A DNA stretch of 49,548 bases. It comes from an uncultured Enterobacterales bacterium (GTDB taxonomy: Bacteria; Pseudomonadota; Gammaproteobacteria; Enterobacterales; Enterobacteriaceae). Both the position numbers and the translations under genes were made by a program. The stretch spans positions 1 to 49,548 of the forward strand of contig CAMLBO010000029.1 in the NCBI GenBank assembly GCA_946478305.1, in the 5' to 3' direction. Positions 41,230 through 49,548 of this stretch are shown in pieces. Within the stretch, counting starts at the first letter, position 1. Every line of letters begins with the position of its first letter. The notes beneath the pieces were generated by a model that saw only the letters and a program-made list of their open reading frames with translations, was not told the origin of the DNA and ran no database searches.

Positions 41230-41958
41230 ATGAAAATACAATTCGATGCGGCCTTTAACAGCAGCTACCTCTGCCAGCCAATATATTCCGGTAAAGGGAA
41301 ACTATTAGCGGTGGAATTAATTTGTCGCTTTGCCAGCACTGACAGCAAGCTAATAATGCCCACAGAACTGGTTTTGAATTTATTAAACACCCAACAATTA
41401 TCCCTTTTTTTAGCTGAGCAGGCGGCATGGGCCCTCGAGCATGCGCTTTGGTTCGAGTCCAATCACGTGACGCTCAATATTTCTATCGAAGAAAAACTGG
41501 CAAACATTATTATTGAGGATGCGGAAATACGTGATGGTCTTAAGGCCTGCTCGTTTATTCATCTCAGTATCAATGAGTCATTTCCGCAGCTGTCCGAGGG
41601 AAAACGCAATTCACAATTAACGGCGCTAAAAAATGAATTCACGTTGTGGCTGGACGGATTTGGTTCAGGCAATGCGAATATGGCTGCGGTATTTGATCAA
41701 GTTTTCAGCTGGGTTAAGCTTGACCGCTCTCTTTTTCAGGAGCTGTATGAAGGTGAGAATTTCACCATTATCCTGCCGTCATTGATAAGAAATATTAACC
41801 GATTTTGCCGCAATATTGTCATCGATGGCCTGGACAGTGCTGAGTATTTTGACGCGTTGAATAAAAGCGAAGTCCAGGGTATGAAAGGGCAGCTATGGCC
41901 CGGTGTGGAACCCCGCGAGTTAGATAATCTGCTGCGAAGCCCTCCTCAATTTCACTGA
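41230..41958 (+). CDS. rflP: RflP/YdiV-like degenerate EAL protein, anti-FlhDC factor
   Basis: Member of the YdiV group: an EAL-fold protein that does not cleave c-di-GMP but binds FlhD4C2 and blocks flagellar gene activation. The start at ATG41230 (MKIQFDAAFNSSYLCQPIYS) aligns with E. coli YdiV and gives 242 aa. The EAL triplet is replaced by ELI (AVELICRF), and the usual metal-binding acids are mostly lost. Shared blocks are INESFPQLSEGKRN, DGFGSGNANMAAVFDQVF and GMKGQLWPGV. Its place before selO matches E. coli ydiV-ydiU. Sequence identity is modest, so the target may differ. Confidence 0.8.
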   Translation: MKIQFDAAFNSSYLCQPIYSGKGKLLAVELICRFASTDSKLIMPTELVLNLLNTQQLSLFLAEQAAWALEHALWFESNHVTLNISIEEKLANIIIEDAEIRDGLKACSFIHLSINESFPQLSEGKRNSQLTALKNEFTLWLDGFGSGNANMAAVFDQVFSWVKLDRSLFQELYEGENFTIILPSLIRNINRFCRNIVIDGLDSAEYFDALNKSEVQGMKGQLWPGVEPRELDNLLRSPPQFH

Positions 41959-41997
41959 TATCCCCTCATCCTTTAAGCTGACTGCGCGTTGATTTCC

Positions 41998-42060
41998 TGA
42001 ATTCATCCCGGTGACTTACTTGGGTAAGCTCCCGGGGATTTATTCCTTAGCCGCCCGGCT
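41998..42060. repeat. ERIC (enterobacterial repetitive intergenic consensus) element
   Basis: The stretch 42004-42046 reads as a diverged ERIC core: CGGTGACTTACTTGGGTAAG followed by CTCCCGGGGATT, which matches the CAGTCACTTACTTATGTAAGCTCCTGGGGATT strand of ERIC with a few changes. CTTAC/GTAAG and CCCGG/CCGGG arms form the central hairpin. The exact ends are uncertain. It is the main content of the 240-bp gap between rflP and selO. Confidence 0.75.
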
Positions 42061-42198
42061 TGCGCTTAACAATTTTTGGGGAAAATATTTTTGCCAGCCT
42101 CATTTTTGCCAACGATGATGTGCCTGTGTGTAATCTCCCTGTTTTTAATCCGTGTTAATCGATGTCCCGTGGTTCTACACTGAAAGAAAGGGGGACTT

Positions 42199-43653
42199 AT
42201 GCCACAGTTTGAACATCATTATGCCGATCAGCTCGGTGGTTTTTACACCTCGCTTAAACCTACTCCGCTAAAAGGCGCAAAGCTGCTCTATCACAGTGAG
42301 CCGCTGGCACAGGAGCTGGGATTGGACGCGAGTTTATTTGATAGTGCACACCGCGAATATTGGTGCGGCGAGGCCTTTTTCCCTGGCATGAAGCCTCTGG
42401 CACAGGTTTACAGCGGCCACCAGTTTGGTGTCTGGGCCGGTCAGCTGGGAGACGGGCGGGGAATATTACTTGGTGAGCAGGTGCTTCCTGACGGCCGCCG
42501 TTATGACTGGCACCTGAAAGGGGCTGGGCTGACGCCTTATTCCCGGATGGGTGATGGCCGCGCTGTGTTGCGTTCAGTCGTGCGTGAGTTTCTGGCATCC
42601 GAGGCACTGCACCATTTATCGATTCCTACAACTCGCGCACTGACGATTGTCACCAGTGATAACCCCGTATTTCGTGAGCAGCCCGAGCGCGGCGCTATGC
42701 TGATGCGCGTGGCGGAAAGTCATATCCGCTTTGGCCATTTTGAGCATTTCTACTATCGAAAGCAGCCCGAGCAGGTTAAGCAACTGGCCGACTATGTGAT
42801 TGCCCATCACTGGGCACATCTGCTGGAAAGTGAAAGTGATCCTTCGCGGCGTTATGCGCTTTGGTTGCAGGACGTGGTGGAGCGGACGGCCAGGCTGATT
42901 GCCCAATGGCAAAGCGTCGGTTTTGCGCATGGCGTCATGAATACCGATAACATGTCGATTCTCGGCCTGACCATTGACTTCGGTCCATATGGTTTCCTCG
43001 ACGATTATCAGCCCGGTTATATCTGTAATCACTCAGATCATCAGGGACGTTATAGTTTCGATAATCAGCCGGCGGTTGCCTACTGGAATCTTCATCGACT
43101 GGCACAAACGCTTTCCGGCCTGATGAGCGCTGAACAGTTAGAAAGCGCGGTGAATGCCTATGAACCGGCGCTTATGGCAGCCTACGGTAAATTGATGCGC
43201 GGCAAACTGGGCTTCTTCACGGAAGATAAGCAGGACAATGATTTACTGACTGGTCTGCTGAGCCTGATGGCGAAAGAGGGGCGCGATCACACCCGCACCT
43301 TCCGCCTGCTGAGTGGCGTTGAGCAACAACAGTCGGCGTCGCCGCTGCGTGATGAATTTATCGATCGTGGGTCTTTTGACAGCTGGTATCAGCAGTACCG
43401 CCAGCGATTGCACCGAGAAGATCAGGACGACGCTGCGCGCCAGCAGGCGATGAAGCTCTGTAACCCGCGCATTATTTTGCGTAACTATCTGGCCCAGCAG
43501 GCGATCGAAAGGGCGGAACAGGATGACATCAGCGTACTGGCGCAATTACACCAGGCGTTGCGTGACCCCTATAGCGACGCGACGCAATATGATGCTATGG
43601 CTGTATTACCACCAGACTGGGGAAAACATCTGGAAGTCTCCTGCTCCAGCTGA
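42199..43653 (+). CDS. selO: SelO pseudokinase-fold protein AMPylator (YdiU)
   Basis: Transfers AMP from ATP to Ser/Thr/Tyr of target proteins; E. coli SelO is linked to redox and glutathionylation control. It is 484 aa (E. coli 478). The inverted nucleotide-binding set is visible: [11 protein letters not shown], the Lys of [42 protein letters not shown] (Asn and Asp metal ligands) and a conserved C-terminal Cys (VSCSS). A GGGGGA Shine-Dalgarno precedes ATG. It converges on hmuV with only 18 nt between stops. Confidence 0.96.
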   Translation: MPQFEHHYADQLGGFYTSLKPTPLKGAKLLYHSEPLAQELGLDASLFDSAHREYWCGEAFFPGMKPLAQVYSGHQFGVWAGQLGDGRGILLGEQVLPDGRRYDWHLKGAGLTPYSRMGDGRAVLRSVVREFLASEALHHLSIPTTRALTIVTSDNPVFREQPERGAMLMRVAESHIRFGHFEHFYYRKQPEQVKQLADYVIAHHWAHLLESESDPSRRYALWLQDVVERTARLIAQWQSVGFAHGVMNTDNMSILGLTIDFGPYGFLDDYQPGYICNHSDHQGRYSFDNQPAVAYWNLHRLAQTLSGLMSAEQLESAVNAYEPALMAAYGKLMRGKLGFFTEDKQDNDLLTGLLSLMAKEGRDHTRTFRLLSGVEQQQSASPLRDEFIDRGSFDSWYQQYRQRLHREDQDDAARQQAMKLCNPRIILRNYLAQQAIERAEQDDISVLAQLHQALRDPYSDATQYDAMAVLPPDWGKHLEVSCSS

Positions 43654-43671
43654 TCCCGTTAGCACCCGGTA

Positions 43672-44460
43672 CTACTGCCGCAGGAATACCTGCGGCACAG
43701 CCGTTTCAGGGTGCCAGTTCACACCGAGATCCGCCTGATACCAGCGGGCGAGGATCTCGGCCGTCAGCACCTCTTCTGGCGTACCAGAAGCCACTACGCT
43801 CCCTTCATGCAGCAATATAATCCGGTCAGCATAGAGTGCAGCCAGATTTAAATCGTGCAATACACAACAGACCGACAGCGGACTTTCGCGCGTAAGTTGG
43901 CGTAATAGCCGTAACGTATGCTGCTGATGGTAAAGGTCCAGCGCGGAAGTTGGCTCATCGAGGAATAACCAGCGCGCTGAGGGCTGCGGTTGCCACAACT
44001 GAGTCAGCACCCGCGCCAACTGTACTCGCTGCTGTTCGCCGCCCGACAGCTGGCGGTAATCGCGATCGGCCAGGTCTAGACAGTCGGTTTGCGCCATCAC
44101 CTGGTGCAGCGCCTTAGCGTTATGTGTTTTAGCATGAGGTGCGCGCCCAAGGGTGATAATTTGCCGCACGCTGAAACCGAAAGCCAGTTCGCTGCTTTGG
44201 CGCATTACTGCACGGGTACGAGCAAGCTCCTGCGGTAGCCAGTCAACCAGTGCCTTACCCTGTAATTCGCAACGACCGGCATCTGGTCGCATAAATCCAG
44301 TCAGCAGACGTAAGAGTGTGGACTTTCCGGCACCATTTGGGCCAATCAGCGCGACCATTTCACCTCCCTTCAGTTCAAGGGAAACGTCATTGATCAACTG
44401 GCGATGTCCGACATTAAGGCACAAGTTTTGAGCTCGCAAGGTGGAAGGTGAGTGGGTCAT
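43672..44460 (-). CDS. hmuV: Heme ABC transporter ATPase HmuV
   Basis: Cytoplasmic ATPase that powers heme import through HmuU. The ATG at 44460 overlaps the hmuU stop (ATGA) and gives 262 aa, like Yersinia HmuV. Upstream in-frame extension would run inside hmuU. Walker A is GPNGAGKST (40-48), signature [12 protein letters not shown], Walker [13 protein letters not shown], and the switch His in [10 protein letters not shown]. It is the last gene of hmuRSTUV. Confidence 0.97.
   Translation of the reverse strand: MTHSPSTLRAQNLCLNVGHRQLINDVSLELKGGEMVALIGPNGAGKSTLLRLLTGFMRPDAGRCELQGKALVDWLPQELARTRAVMRQSSELAFGFSVRQIITLGRAPHAKTHNAKALHQVMAQTDCLDLADRDYRQLSGGEQQRVQLARVLTQLWQPQPSARWLFLDEPTSALDLYHQQHTLRLLRQLTRESPLSVCCVLHDLNLAALYADRIILLHEGSVVASGTPEEVLTAEILARWYQADLGVNWHPETAVPQVFLRQ
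43676..43697. other. Inverted repeat at the 3' end of hmuV
   Basis: TGCCGCAGG-AATA-CCTGCGGCA, a perfect 9-bp stem covering the last codons of hmuV, 23 nt past the selO stop. No T-run on either side; it may protect or terminate the convergent transcripts inefficiently. Confidence 0.4.
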
Positions 44461-45479
44461 CGGCGTCTTCCCGGACGTAAAATCAGCCATAAGAAATAGG
44501 GCCCTCCCAGCAGGCTGGTCAACAGCCCCACCGGCATTTCTGCTGGTGCGACCAGAGTTCTTGCTAGCGTATCGGCCAGCAGTAATAAACAGGCCCCACC
44601 CAGCGCGGAACCCGGCAGCAGCCATCGGTGATCGGCTCCCACGTGCATACGCAATAAGTGCGGGATAACCAGTCCGATAAACCCGATAACGCCTGTCACT
44701 GCCACAGCAACACCGACCAGCAGTGCGCTAAGCAGCAATAACTGTAACTGGGTCTTACGGACATTCACCCCGAGATAGTGGGCGTCTTCATCACCCAGCT
44801 GTAACAGATTCAGGCGACGTGAGAGGAGGAACGTCACGATGCAGGCGGGCAGAATCAGCGATGTCGCGACGATCAGCGTCGGCCATTGCGCCTGACCCAA
44901 ACTGCCCATGCTCCATAATGAAAACTGACGCAACTGCTGGTCATCGCTCACGTAAGTCAGTACGCCTACCGCTGCGCCGCACAGCGCATTAATCGCAATC
45001 CCTGCCAGTAACAGGCGTGACAGATTACCGTGGCCAAAGCGGCTCAGGGTAAATACGATAAGTGAAATCACCAGACTCCCGGCAAACGCGGCAAACATGT
45101 GCCCATACAGGGCGACCACCGGTGGCAGGGAGAGCGGTATCACAATCATCAGCGCAACAAACAGCGCCGCGCCGCTGCTGATCCCGAGTAAACCCGGATC
45201 AGCCAGTGGATTGCGGAATAGCCCCTGCATCACCGCACCCGAACAGGCGAGGGCGCAACCCACGACCACGGCGAGCAGTACCCGCGGCAGGCGGATCGTG
45301 AGCCAGATCTGCCACATGCCGTCATCGAACGGGCGGCTTATCAGGGTGAGAAAAGACAGTGACATCGCTCCGGAATTCATCGCAATCACCGCCAGGGCTA
45401 ACAAGATGATCGTCAACCCCAACAGCACCCTGACCGGCGTGCTGATGCGCAGATAAGCATGTGTGGTCAGCGAACTCAT
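44457..45479 (-). CDS. hmuU: Heme ABC transporter permease HmuU
   Basis: FecCD-family permease for heme in the inner membrane, 340 aa with about 10 helices. Family blocks include [31 protein letters not shown] (residues about 54-84), [12 protein letters not shown] and [13 protein letters not shown], the ATPase coupling loop. Start and stop overlap hmuT (TAATG) and hmuV (ATGA), indicating strict operon coupling. Confidence 0.97.
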   Translation of the reverse strand: MSSLTTHAYLRISTPVRVLLGLTIILLALAVIAMNSGAMSLSFLTLISRPFDDGMWQIWLTIRLPRVLLAVVVGCALACSGAVMQGLFRNPLADPGLLGISSGAALFVALMIVIPLSLPPVVALYGHMFAAFAGSLVISLIVFTLSRFGHGNLSRLLLAGIAINALCGAAVGVLTYVSDDQQLRQFSLWSMGSLGQAQWPTLIVATSLILPACIVTFLLSRRLNLLQLGDEDAHYLGVNVRKTQLQLLLLSALLVGVAVAVTGVIGFIGLVIPHLLRMHVGADHRWLLPGSALGGACLLLLADTLARTLVAPAEMPVGLLTSLLGGPYFLWLILRPGRRR

Positions 45480-46309
45480 TATTTAACCTGTTCCGCAGCC
45501 AGGCGCAGGGTGGCCAGCACGGCGGGAGTGTTAAGCCCAAAACCCAACAACGACATATCATCCAGGACCAGCACCCGATGGTTTTTCCCCGCAGGCGTTA
45601 GCGCCAGACCCGGCAACGTCCAGACCTGATCCAGCCCACCGAGCGTACGAACGCCGTCGGTGGTGATCAGCAATAAATCCGGTGCGCTCGCGATAATGCC
45701 TTCCTGCGACAACGGGCGGTAGCGGGTGAATCCCTGTATGGCATTCTGCGCACCCGCCGAGGTTATCATCGCGTCCGCCGCCGTGTTCTGCCCGGCGGCC
45801 AGCGCGGTCGTCCCGCCGTGATTCATTACAAACAGGATCTTGACCGGTAACGGCCCATGCGGCACTGCGGCTAGCTGCTGACGGTATGTCGCGATCAGTT
45901 TTTCACCTTCAGACTGTCGGTTGAGGGCTTGGGCGATTACTTCGATTTTTTGCGGTACCGTATCGAGCGTAGTATTGCCGGGGATCCGTACCACCGTTAC
46001 CCCGTTTTGCGCCACCTGCTGTAATACCAGCGATGGCTCCGCCAGTTCGCTACTCAGCACTAATGTAGGTTTCATGGCCAGAATGCCTTCGGCATTCAGC
46101 TGGCGCATGTAACCGACATCAGGCAGCTTTTTCACTTTCTCCGGATGCAGACTGGTACTGTCACGCGCTACCATCTCATCGCCCGAACCCAGCGCATAGA
46201 CGATTTCCGTGACATCGCCGCCGATACTGATAACCCGTTCTGTTGCGTGTGAAAGCGGGGCCAGCAAGCCAGCCAATGCGATCACGACTGCACTCGACCG
46301 ACGATTCAT
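45479..46309 (-). CDS. hmuT: Periplasmic heme-binding protein HmuT
   Basis: Solute-binding protein that carries heme from HmuR to HmuUV. It is 276 aa with a signal peptide ending at LSHA (about 22). Two lobes of a class III binding fold include [30 protein letters not shown] and a heme-contact Tyr in [12 protein letters not shown], as in Yersinia HmuT. It overlaps hmuS by 4 nt (ATGA) and hmuU by one base. Confidence 0.95.
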   Translation of the reverse strand: MNRRSSAVVIALAGLLAPLSHATERVISIGGDVTEIVYALGSGDEMVARDSTSLHPEKVKKLPDVGYMRQLNAEGILAMKPTLVLSSELAEPSLVLQQVAQNGVTVVRIPGNTTLDTVPQKIEVIAQALNRQSEGEKLIATYRQQLAAVPHGPLPVKILFVMNHGGTTALAAGQNTAADAMITSAGAQNAIQGFTRYRPLSQEGIIASAPDLLLITTDGVRTLGGLDQVWTLPGLALTPAGKNHRVLVLDDMSLLGFGLNTPAVLATLRLAAEQVK

Positions 46310-47340
46310 GCGGCGATTTCCTCGTTGTGCAGCGCGGCGATCTGCTCACGCCACTGCGGTTGCTCCGGCTGACCTTCTGTCCGCTGGCCATAGAGCTGTG
46401 CGATTTGCGTACCGTCAGTAGCGAACAGTTCCAGACTGGTGACAAACCCGTCTTTGGTCGGTTTACGCGTGACCCAGCTTTCAGCAATGGCACTTTCGAC
46501 CAGGTGCAGGGTAAAGCGCGAATTGAAGATGTTAATCCATTCGCCGTGCGGTCTGACTTTCTCGATTTCACCGGTGAAAATCTGCACACAACCCGGATTG
46601 CCCACGAAAATCATGATTTCGTTTTTCTGATCACGTGCTGTTTCGAGAAGTTGCGAAAGCGAACGGTTATCCACCCTGTAGGCCAGATCGTCACCCACGG
46701 CGCGGAAGGCCTCCTGACGGCTGAGGTTATGGCGGCGCAGTAGTTGGAAAAACTGATGAACATCGGTCATTGCGCGCCATTCGGTATCCACGTCCGCCGT
46801 CTCGGGCTGAGCAGTGGCTTGCGGTTTTTGCACCGGCACGATCGCCAGCGGCGGGTTTTCTTCGCGACGGTACTTCGCTACCAGAGCTTCCCAGGCGGCC
46901 ATGTCAGTTTCATCGGTGGTATAGACTTTATGGATTGCATTCCCAGCAGCATCAAAAAACTGAATGCTGTGACGATCGCCTTTCGGATGGTGTTCCGTCA
47001 GGCAAAAGATATGTAACCAGTGCTGGAGGAACAGGCGTAAATCCAGCGCACGCGGATTAAGGATCAATCCTGCATGGCCGTTCAGATGCTGATTCTCATA
47101 GCGCCCAATCTGTTCATGTACGGCATAATCATTGCGGGTGATGGATTTAGTGACGCCGACATTTTCCAGCGCAGCCAGCAAAGTACGCGTGTCCGTGTTC
47201 AGACGATCGGCATCGTGAGAAACGCGCAGATGAATCAGCTCAGCTTCGCTGATATTGAGGATCTCAGCCAGATCACGGGCATATTTTCCTGGGTTAGATT
47301 CTTTTGCTTGCAGATAATTCTCGTAAGTTACTGAACTCAT
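46306..47340 (-). CDS. hmuS: Heme-degrading/heme-trafficking protein HmuS (HemS)
   Basis: Cytosolic protein that takes imported heme and releases iron (heme degradation) or prevents toxicity. It is 344 aa, close to Yersinia HmuS/HemS, built of two homologous halves. The axial ligand His195 lies in [15 protein letters not shown] (His196 in Y. enterocolitica HemS). N-terminal [22 protein letters not shown] and C-terminal [21 protein letters not shown] are family markers. It is separated from hmuR by a hairpin and overlaps hmuT. Confidence 0.96.
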   Translation of the reverse strand: MSSVTYENYLQAKESNPGKYARDLAEILNISEAELIHLRVSHDADRLNTDTRTLLAALENVGVTKSITRNDYAVHEQIGRYENQHLNGHAGLILNPRALDLRLFLQHWLHIFCLTEHHPKGDRHSIQFFDAAGNAIHKVYTTDETDMAAWEALVAKYRREENPPLAIVPVQKPQATAQPETADVDTEWRAMTDVHQFFQLLRRHNLSRQEAFRAVGDDLAYRVDNRSLSQLLETARDQKNEIMIFVGNPGCVQIFTGEIEKVRPHGEWINIFNSRFTLHLVESAIAESWVTRKPTKDGFVTSLELFATDGTQIAQLYGQRTEGQPEQPQWREQIAALHNEEIAA

Positions 47341-47371
47341 TGCAATGTCCTCGCATTAACTTTTTTGATAA

Positions 47372-47392
47372 CGCCCGGCGCTTTGCCGGGCG
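47372..47392 (-). other. hmuR-hmuS intergenic hairpin
   Basis: Perfect 8-bp stem CGCCCGGC / GCCGGGCG with a 5-nt loop in the 75-bp gap after hmuR. Read leftward it is not followed by a T-run. It probably slows 3' decay or partly terminates, making more receptor mRNA than transporter mRNA. Confidence 0.5.
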
Positions 47393-47415
47393 GTGAAGAG
47401 GGAAGGATTAACCCT

Positions 47416-49500
47416 TTACCACTGGTAGCTGACGAACAACCGGGCATTGCGTCCGTCCTGTGGAATGCCCTGCGGTGAATAAGACTCTTTGTCGAAGGCA
47501 TTACCCAGTACCACTGCGGTGTTCATGCCTTTCCAGCTGCCCTGGCCTTTATAACTGACGTAGAAATCGTTGATGGCGTAACCTGCCTGATCGGCGTAAT
47601 CGGAGGTCACGTGCGTTGAACGCTCAACGAAGGTCCCGACCCAGCCGAGTGAGAAGGCAGTTTGGGCGACCGGCACGTCAAGTGTACTGACCACCGTGTC
47701 TGGGTTGATACTGGCTATCCAGTCACCGGTCGCTTCATCTTTACCCCGGGTGCGGTTATAGGCGACATCCCATGAGAACCAGTCAGTTTTGTAACTCATG
47801 GTGGCATCCCAGCCCCACAGTTTTGCCCGGTCGATGTTGGTTGAATAGGTGCTGCATTCGATACAGTAAGGTCCGTTACGGCCATAACCGAGGTTCATAG
47901 TGACTCCGGTCGTAATGTAATCTTTGGCTTTTGTATCGAAGTAGCTGGCTTTGAACTGCAGATCGTCATTGGCCATCATCAGATCATTGAAGCGCAAACC
48001 GAAACCGTACTCCTGAGTTTCATTGGTTTCAGGCTTCAGATTCGGGTTCGGCACCCAGTTATTGGTGATAGTGGTTCTGCCCATCGGGATGGAGAAGTGA
48101 ACTGAATCGTTGTACATCTCGCCCATGGTTGGCGCGCGGAATGCCTGCGCGTAGGAGCCAAACATCATTAGCCAGTCAGTTGGGTTGATGCTCATCGCGC
48201 CACGGGAGGACCACTTATCGGCATCAACGTCGGCGTAACCCTCGCTGCTGCCACGGTAGTTGTCGTAACGTGTGCCGGCCAGAATCGAGACCGGCAAGTC
48301 ACGCAGTGTTATCTCATCCTGCAACCAGCCGGAGCCGAAATTAATGTCCGCCTGCGGGAAGCTGGTGGTAGCACCGCCCGGAGTTTGTTCCTGCTTGTAG
48401 GCTTCACTGCCGTACGTCAGCAAGTGGGCGGCAAAGGTGTCGGTAAACGCGCGTGAGCGGTTTTCCAGTTTGGCACCTTTAGTGGTCTGTTTGCGCTCTT
48501 CCTCGCTGCCGCCGTCCGGGCGCGCATTGATTTCCACTTCGGAATAATAGACATCGGCTTTGGCATCCAGCCACTCCTGATCCAACGGTTTGAGGTGATA
48601 GCTTAGCTGGGCATCGCGCTGTATGGTTGAACGATCAGTCCAGACGTTACTGCCGGAAATATCAGGCGTTTGCGGATTTTTTGGCTCTTTCGCGCGGTTA
48701 TCGTAATAACGCAGGTTGGTGCTGAGGGATTGCGCCGGATCTATCTGCCATGTGCCTTTTGCCAGCACGTTGCTGATAGTCTCATCATTGGGCGCGTTGA
48801 AACTGTCACTCTGCTTGATATCACCCACGTCGCGGGTTCCGAAGGAGAGCAGACCGTCGAAATTATCGTTTTTGCCATAGGTACTGGCGCCCATGCCAAG
48901 GCTGTGGTCGCCTGTCGCACCGGTACCAAAAACCCGATAACCCATATTCTGGCCCGGTAAGAGTAAGTCTGCGGCATCCACTGTTTCATAGGACACCACG
49001 CCACCCAGTGCGCCACTGCCATAGAGCAGGGCAGAGGGACCCCGCACCACTTCGATGCGTTTAACTAAGCCTGGGTCAATAAACGTGCTGTTAAGATGCC
49101 CGGTATCGGTGCCCTGACGGATGCCATCTACCAGGGTCAATACGCCCCGGCGATCGTAGCCACGTAGCGAGATGTCTTGACCGTTGGTGCGTCCGGTTCC
49201 GCCCACGCTAAGGCCTGGTACGTGACGCAGCATGTCTGCGGATGAAGACGACGTCAGACTTTCCGCGCTGGTGCCGTCAATCACCGTCACCATCATCGGC
49301 GCTTCAAAGCTGTCGCGGGCGTTGCCTGTTGCAGCAACCGTTAAGGTATCTTCCTGGGATTTTTTATGAACGCCACTGCTTTTTTCACCGGTTTTAGATG
49401 CAGGTGTCGTGGTGTCGGCCTGAGCTACCAGCGGCAGAGCGCAGGCAATGGCCAGGCTAAGGGATGAAAAACGCAGCCGTGTGGTAAGGGAGTGAAGCAT
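47416..49500 (-). CDS. hmuR: TonB-dependent heme/hemoprotein receptor HmuR
   Basis: Outer-membrane beta-barrel that takes heme from the cell exterior. True start is ATG49500 (MLHSLTTRLRFSSLSLAIAC), giving 694 aa with a signal peptide ending at VAQA (28). The TonB box is near 50 (EDTLTVAA). The plug includes APMMVTVIDG and VRGPSALLYGSGALGG. FRAP and NPNL boxes (QAFRAPTMGEMYND, WVPNPNLKPET) flank His468. His135 (DTGHLNS) and His468 sit seven residues after His128/His461 of Y. enterocolitica HemR, the two heme-transfer histidines. Only 10 genomic bases upstream remain, so promoter and any Fur box are not in the window. Confidence 0.97.
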   Translation of the reverse strand: MLHSLTTRLRFSSLSLAIACALPLVAQADTTTPASKTGEKSSGVHKKSQEDTLTVAATGNARDSFEAPMMVTVIDGTSAESLTSSSSADMLRHVPGLSVGGTGRTNGQDISLRGYDRRGVLTLVDGIRQGTDTGHLNSTFIDPGLVKRIEVVRGPSALLYGSGALGGVVSYETVDAADLLLPGQNMGYRVFGTGATGDHSLGMGASTYGKNDNFDGLLSFGTRDVGDIKQSDSFNAPNDETISNVLAKGTWQIDPAQSLSTNLRYYDNRAKEPKNPQTPDISGSNVWTDRSTIQRDAQLSYHLKPLDQEWLDAKADVYYSEVEINARPDGGSEEERKQTTKGAKLENRSRAFTDTFAAHLLTYGSEAYKQEQTPGGATTSFPQADINFGSGWLQDEITLRDLPVSILAGTRYDNYRGSSEGYADVDADKWSSRGAMSINPTDWLMMFGSYAQAFRAPTMGEMYNDSVHFSIPMGRTTITNNWVPNPNLKPETNETQEYGFGLRFNDLMMANDDLQFKASYFDTKAKDYITTGVTMNLGYGRNGPYCIECSTYSTNIDRAKLWGWDATMSYKTDWFSWDVAYNRTRGKDEATGDWIASINPDTVVSTLDVPVAQTAFSLGWVGTFVERSTHVTSDYADQAGYAINDFYVSYKGQGSWKGMNTAVVLGNAFDKESYSPQGIPQDGRNARLFVSYQW

Positions 49501-49510
49501 GGGGCAATTC

Positions 49511-49548
49511 CTGTCTCTTATACACATCTGACGCTGCCGACGACTCCT
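49511..49548. other. Illumina Nextera adapter contamination at the contig end
   Basis: CTGTCTCTTATACACATCT (49511-49529) is the Tn5 mosaic end. The following 14 bases, GACGCTGCCGACGA, complete the reverse complement of the Nextera Read 1 adapter. CTCCT (49544-49548) then fits the start of the reverse complement of an i5 index ending AGGAG (for example N505, GTAAGGAG). These 38 bases are synthetic and should be trimmed. Confidence 0.98.

Overview
This is a stretch of enterobacterial chromosome, most likely from the Yersiniaceae (a Yersinia/Serratia/Rahnella/Ewingella-like organism; the genus cannot be fixed from sequence reading alone). Almost every protein can be recognised as a close relative of an E. 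coli or Yersinia protein, and much of the gene order matches E. coli K-12. Coding density is high and every recognised gene is intact. There are no tRNA or rRNA genes, insertion sequences, prophage genes or CRISPR arrays.

Layout. (1) 1-13000: envelope and stress genes letA-letB (minus), then msrC, proQ-prc, htpX, yebQ, the pectin-catabolism repressor kdgR, and the cystine transporter tcyP. (2) 12900-18350: the conserved ydjM / hxpB-yniB-yniA block, interrupted by kduD-kduI and kdgF, which handle unsaturated uronate from pectin. (3) 18600-27500: emtA, marC and the translation cluster thrS-infC-rpmI-rplT-pheM-pheS-pheT-ihfA, with its leader peptide, attenuator and a tRNA-like operator. (4) 27700-31260: a divergent pair of small His-rich envelope genes, then btuC-btuE-btuD. 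(5) 31360-39700: the complete arnBCADTEF operon, which modifies lipid A with 4-amino-4-deoxy-L-arabinose, then nlpC. (6) 39800-43650: lplA, the degenerate EAL protein gene rflP (ydiV) and selO. (7) 43670-49500: the heme uptake operon hmuRSTUV on the minus strand.

Control sites seen in the sequence fit the genes beside them: a CpxR box and a sigma-32-type promoter before htpX, a LexA box before ydjM, a KdgR box plus a hexuronate-regulator-like palindrome before kduI, PmrA- and PhoP-like boxes before arnB, a thrS operator with a CGU loop, and a pheM attenuator.

The last 38 bases (49511-49548) are not genomic. They are Illumina Nextera adapter plus the start of an index, so the contig ends at 49510 and the apparent N-terminal extension of HmuR is an artefact. 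I found no convincing new multi-gene system. The least explained locus is the divergent His-rich pair at 27828-28637.
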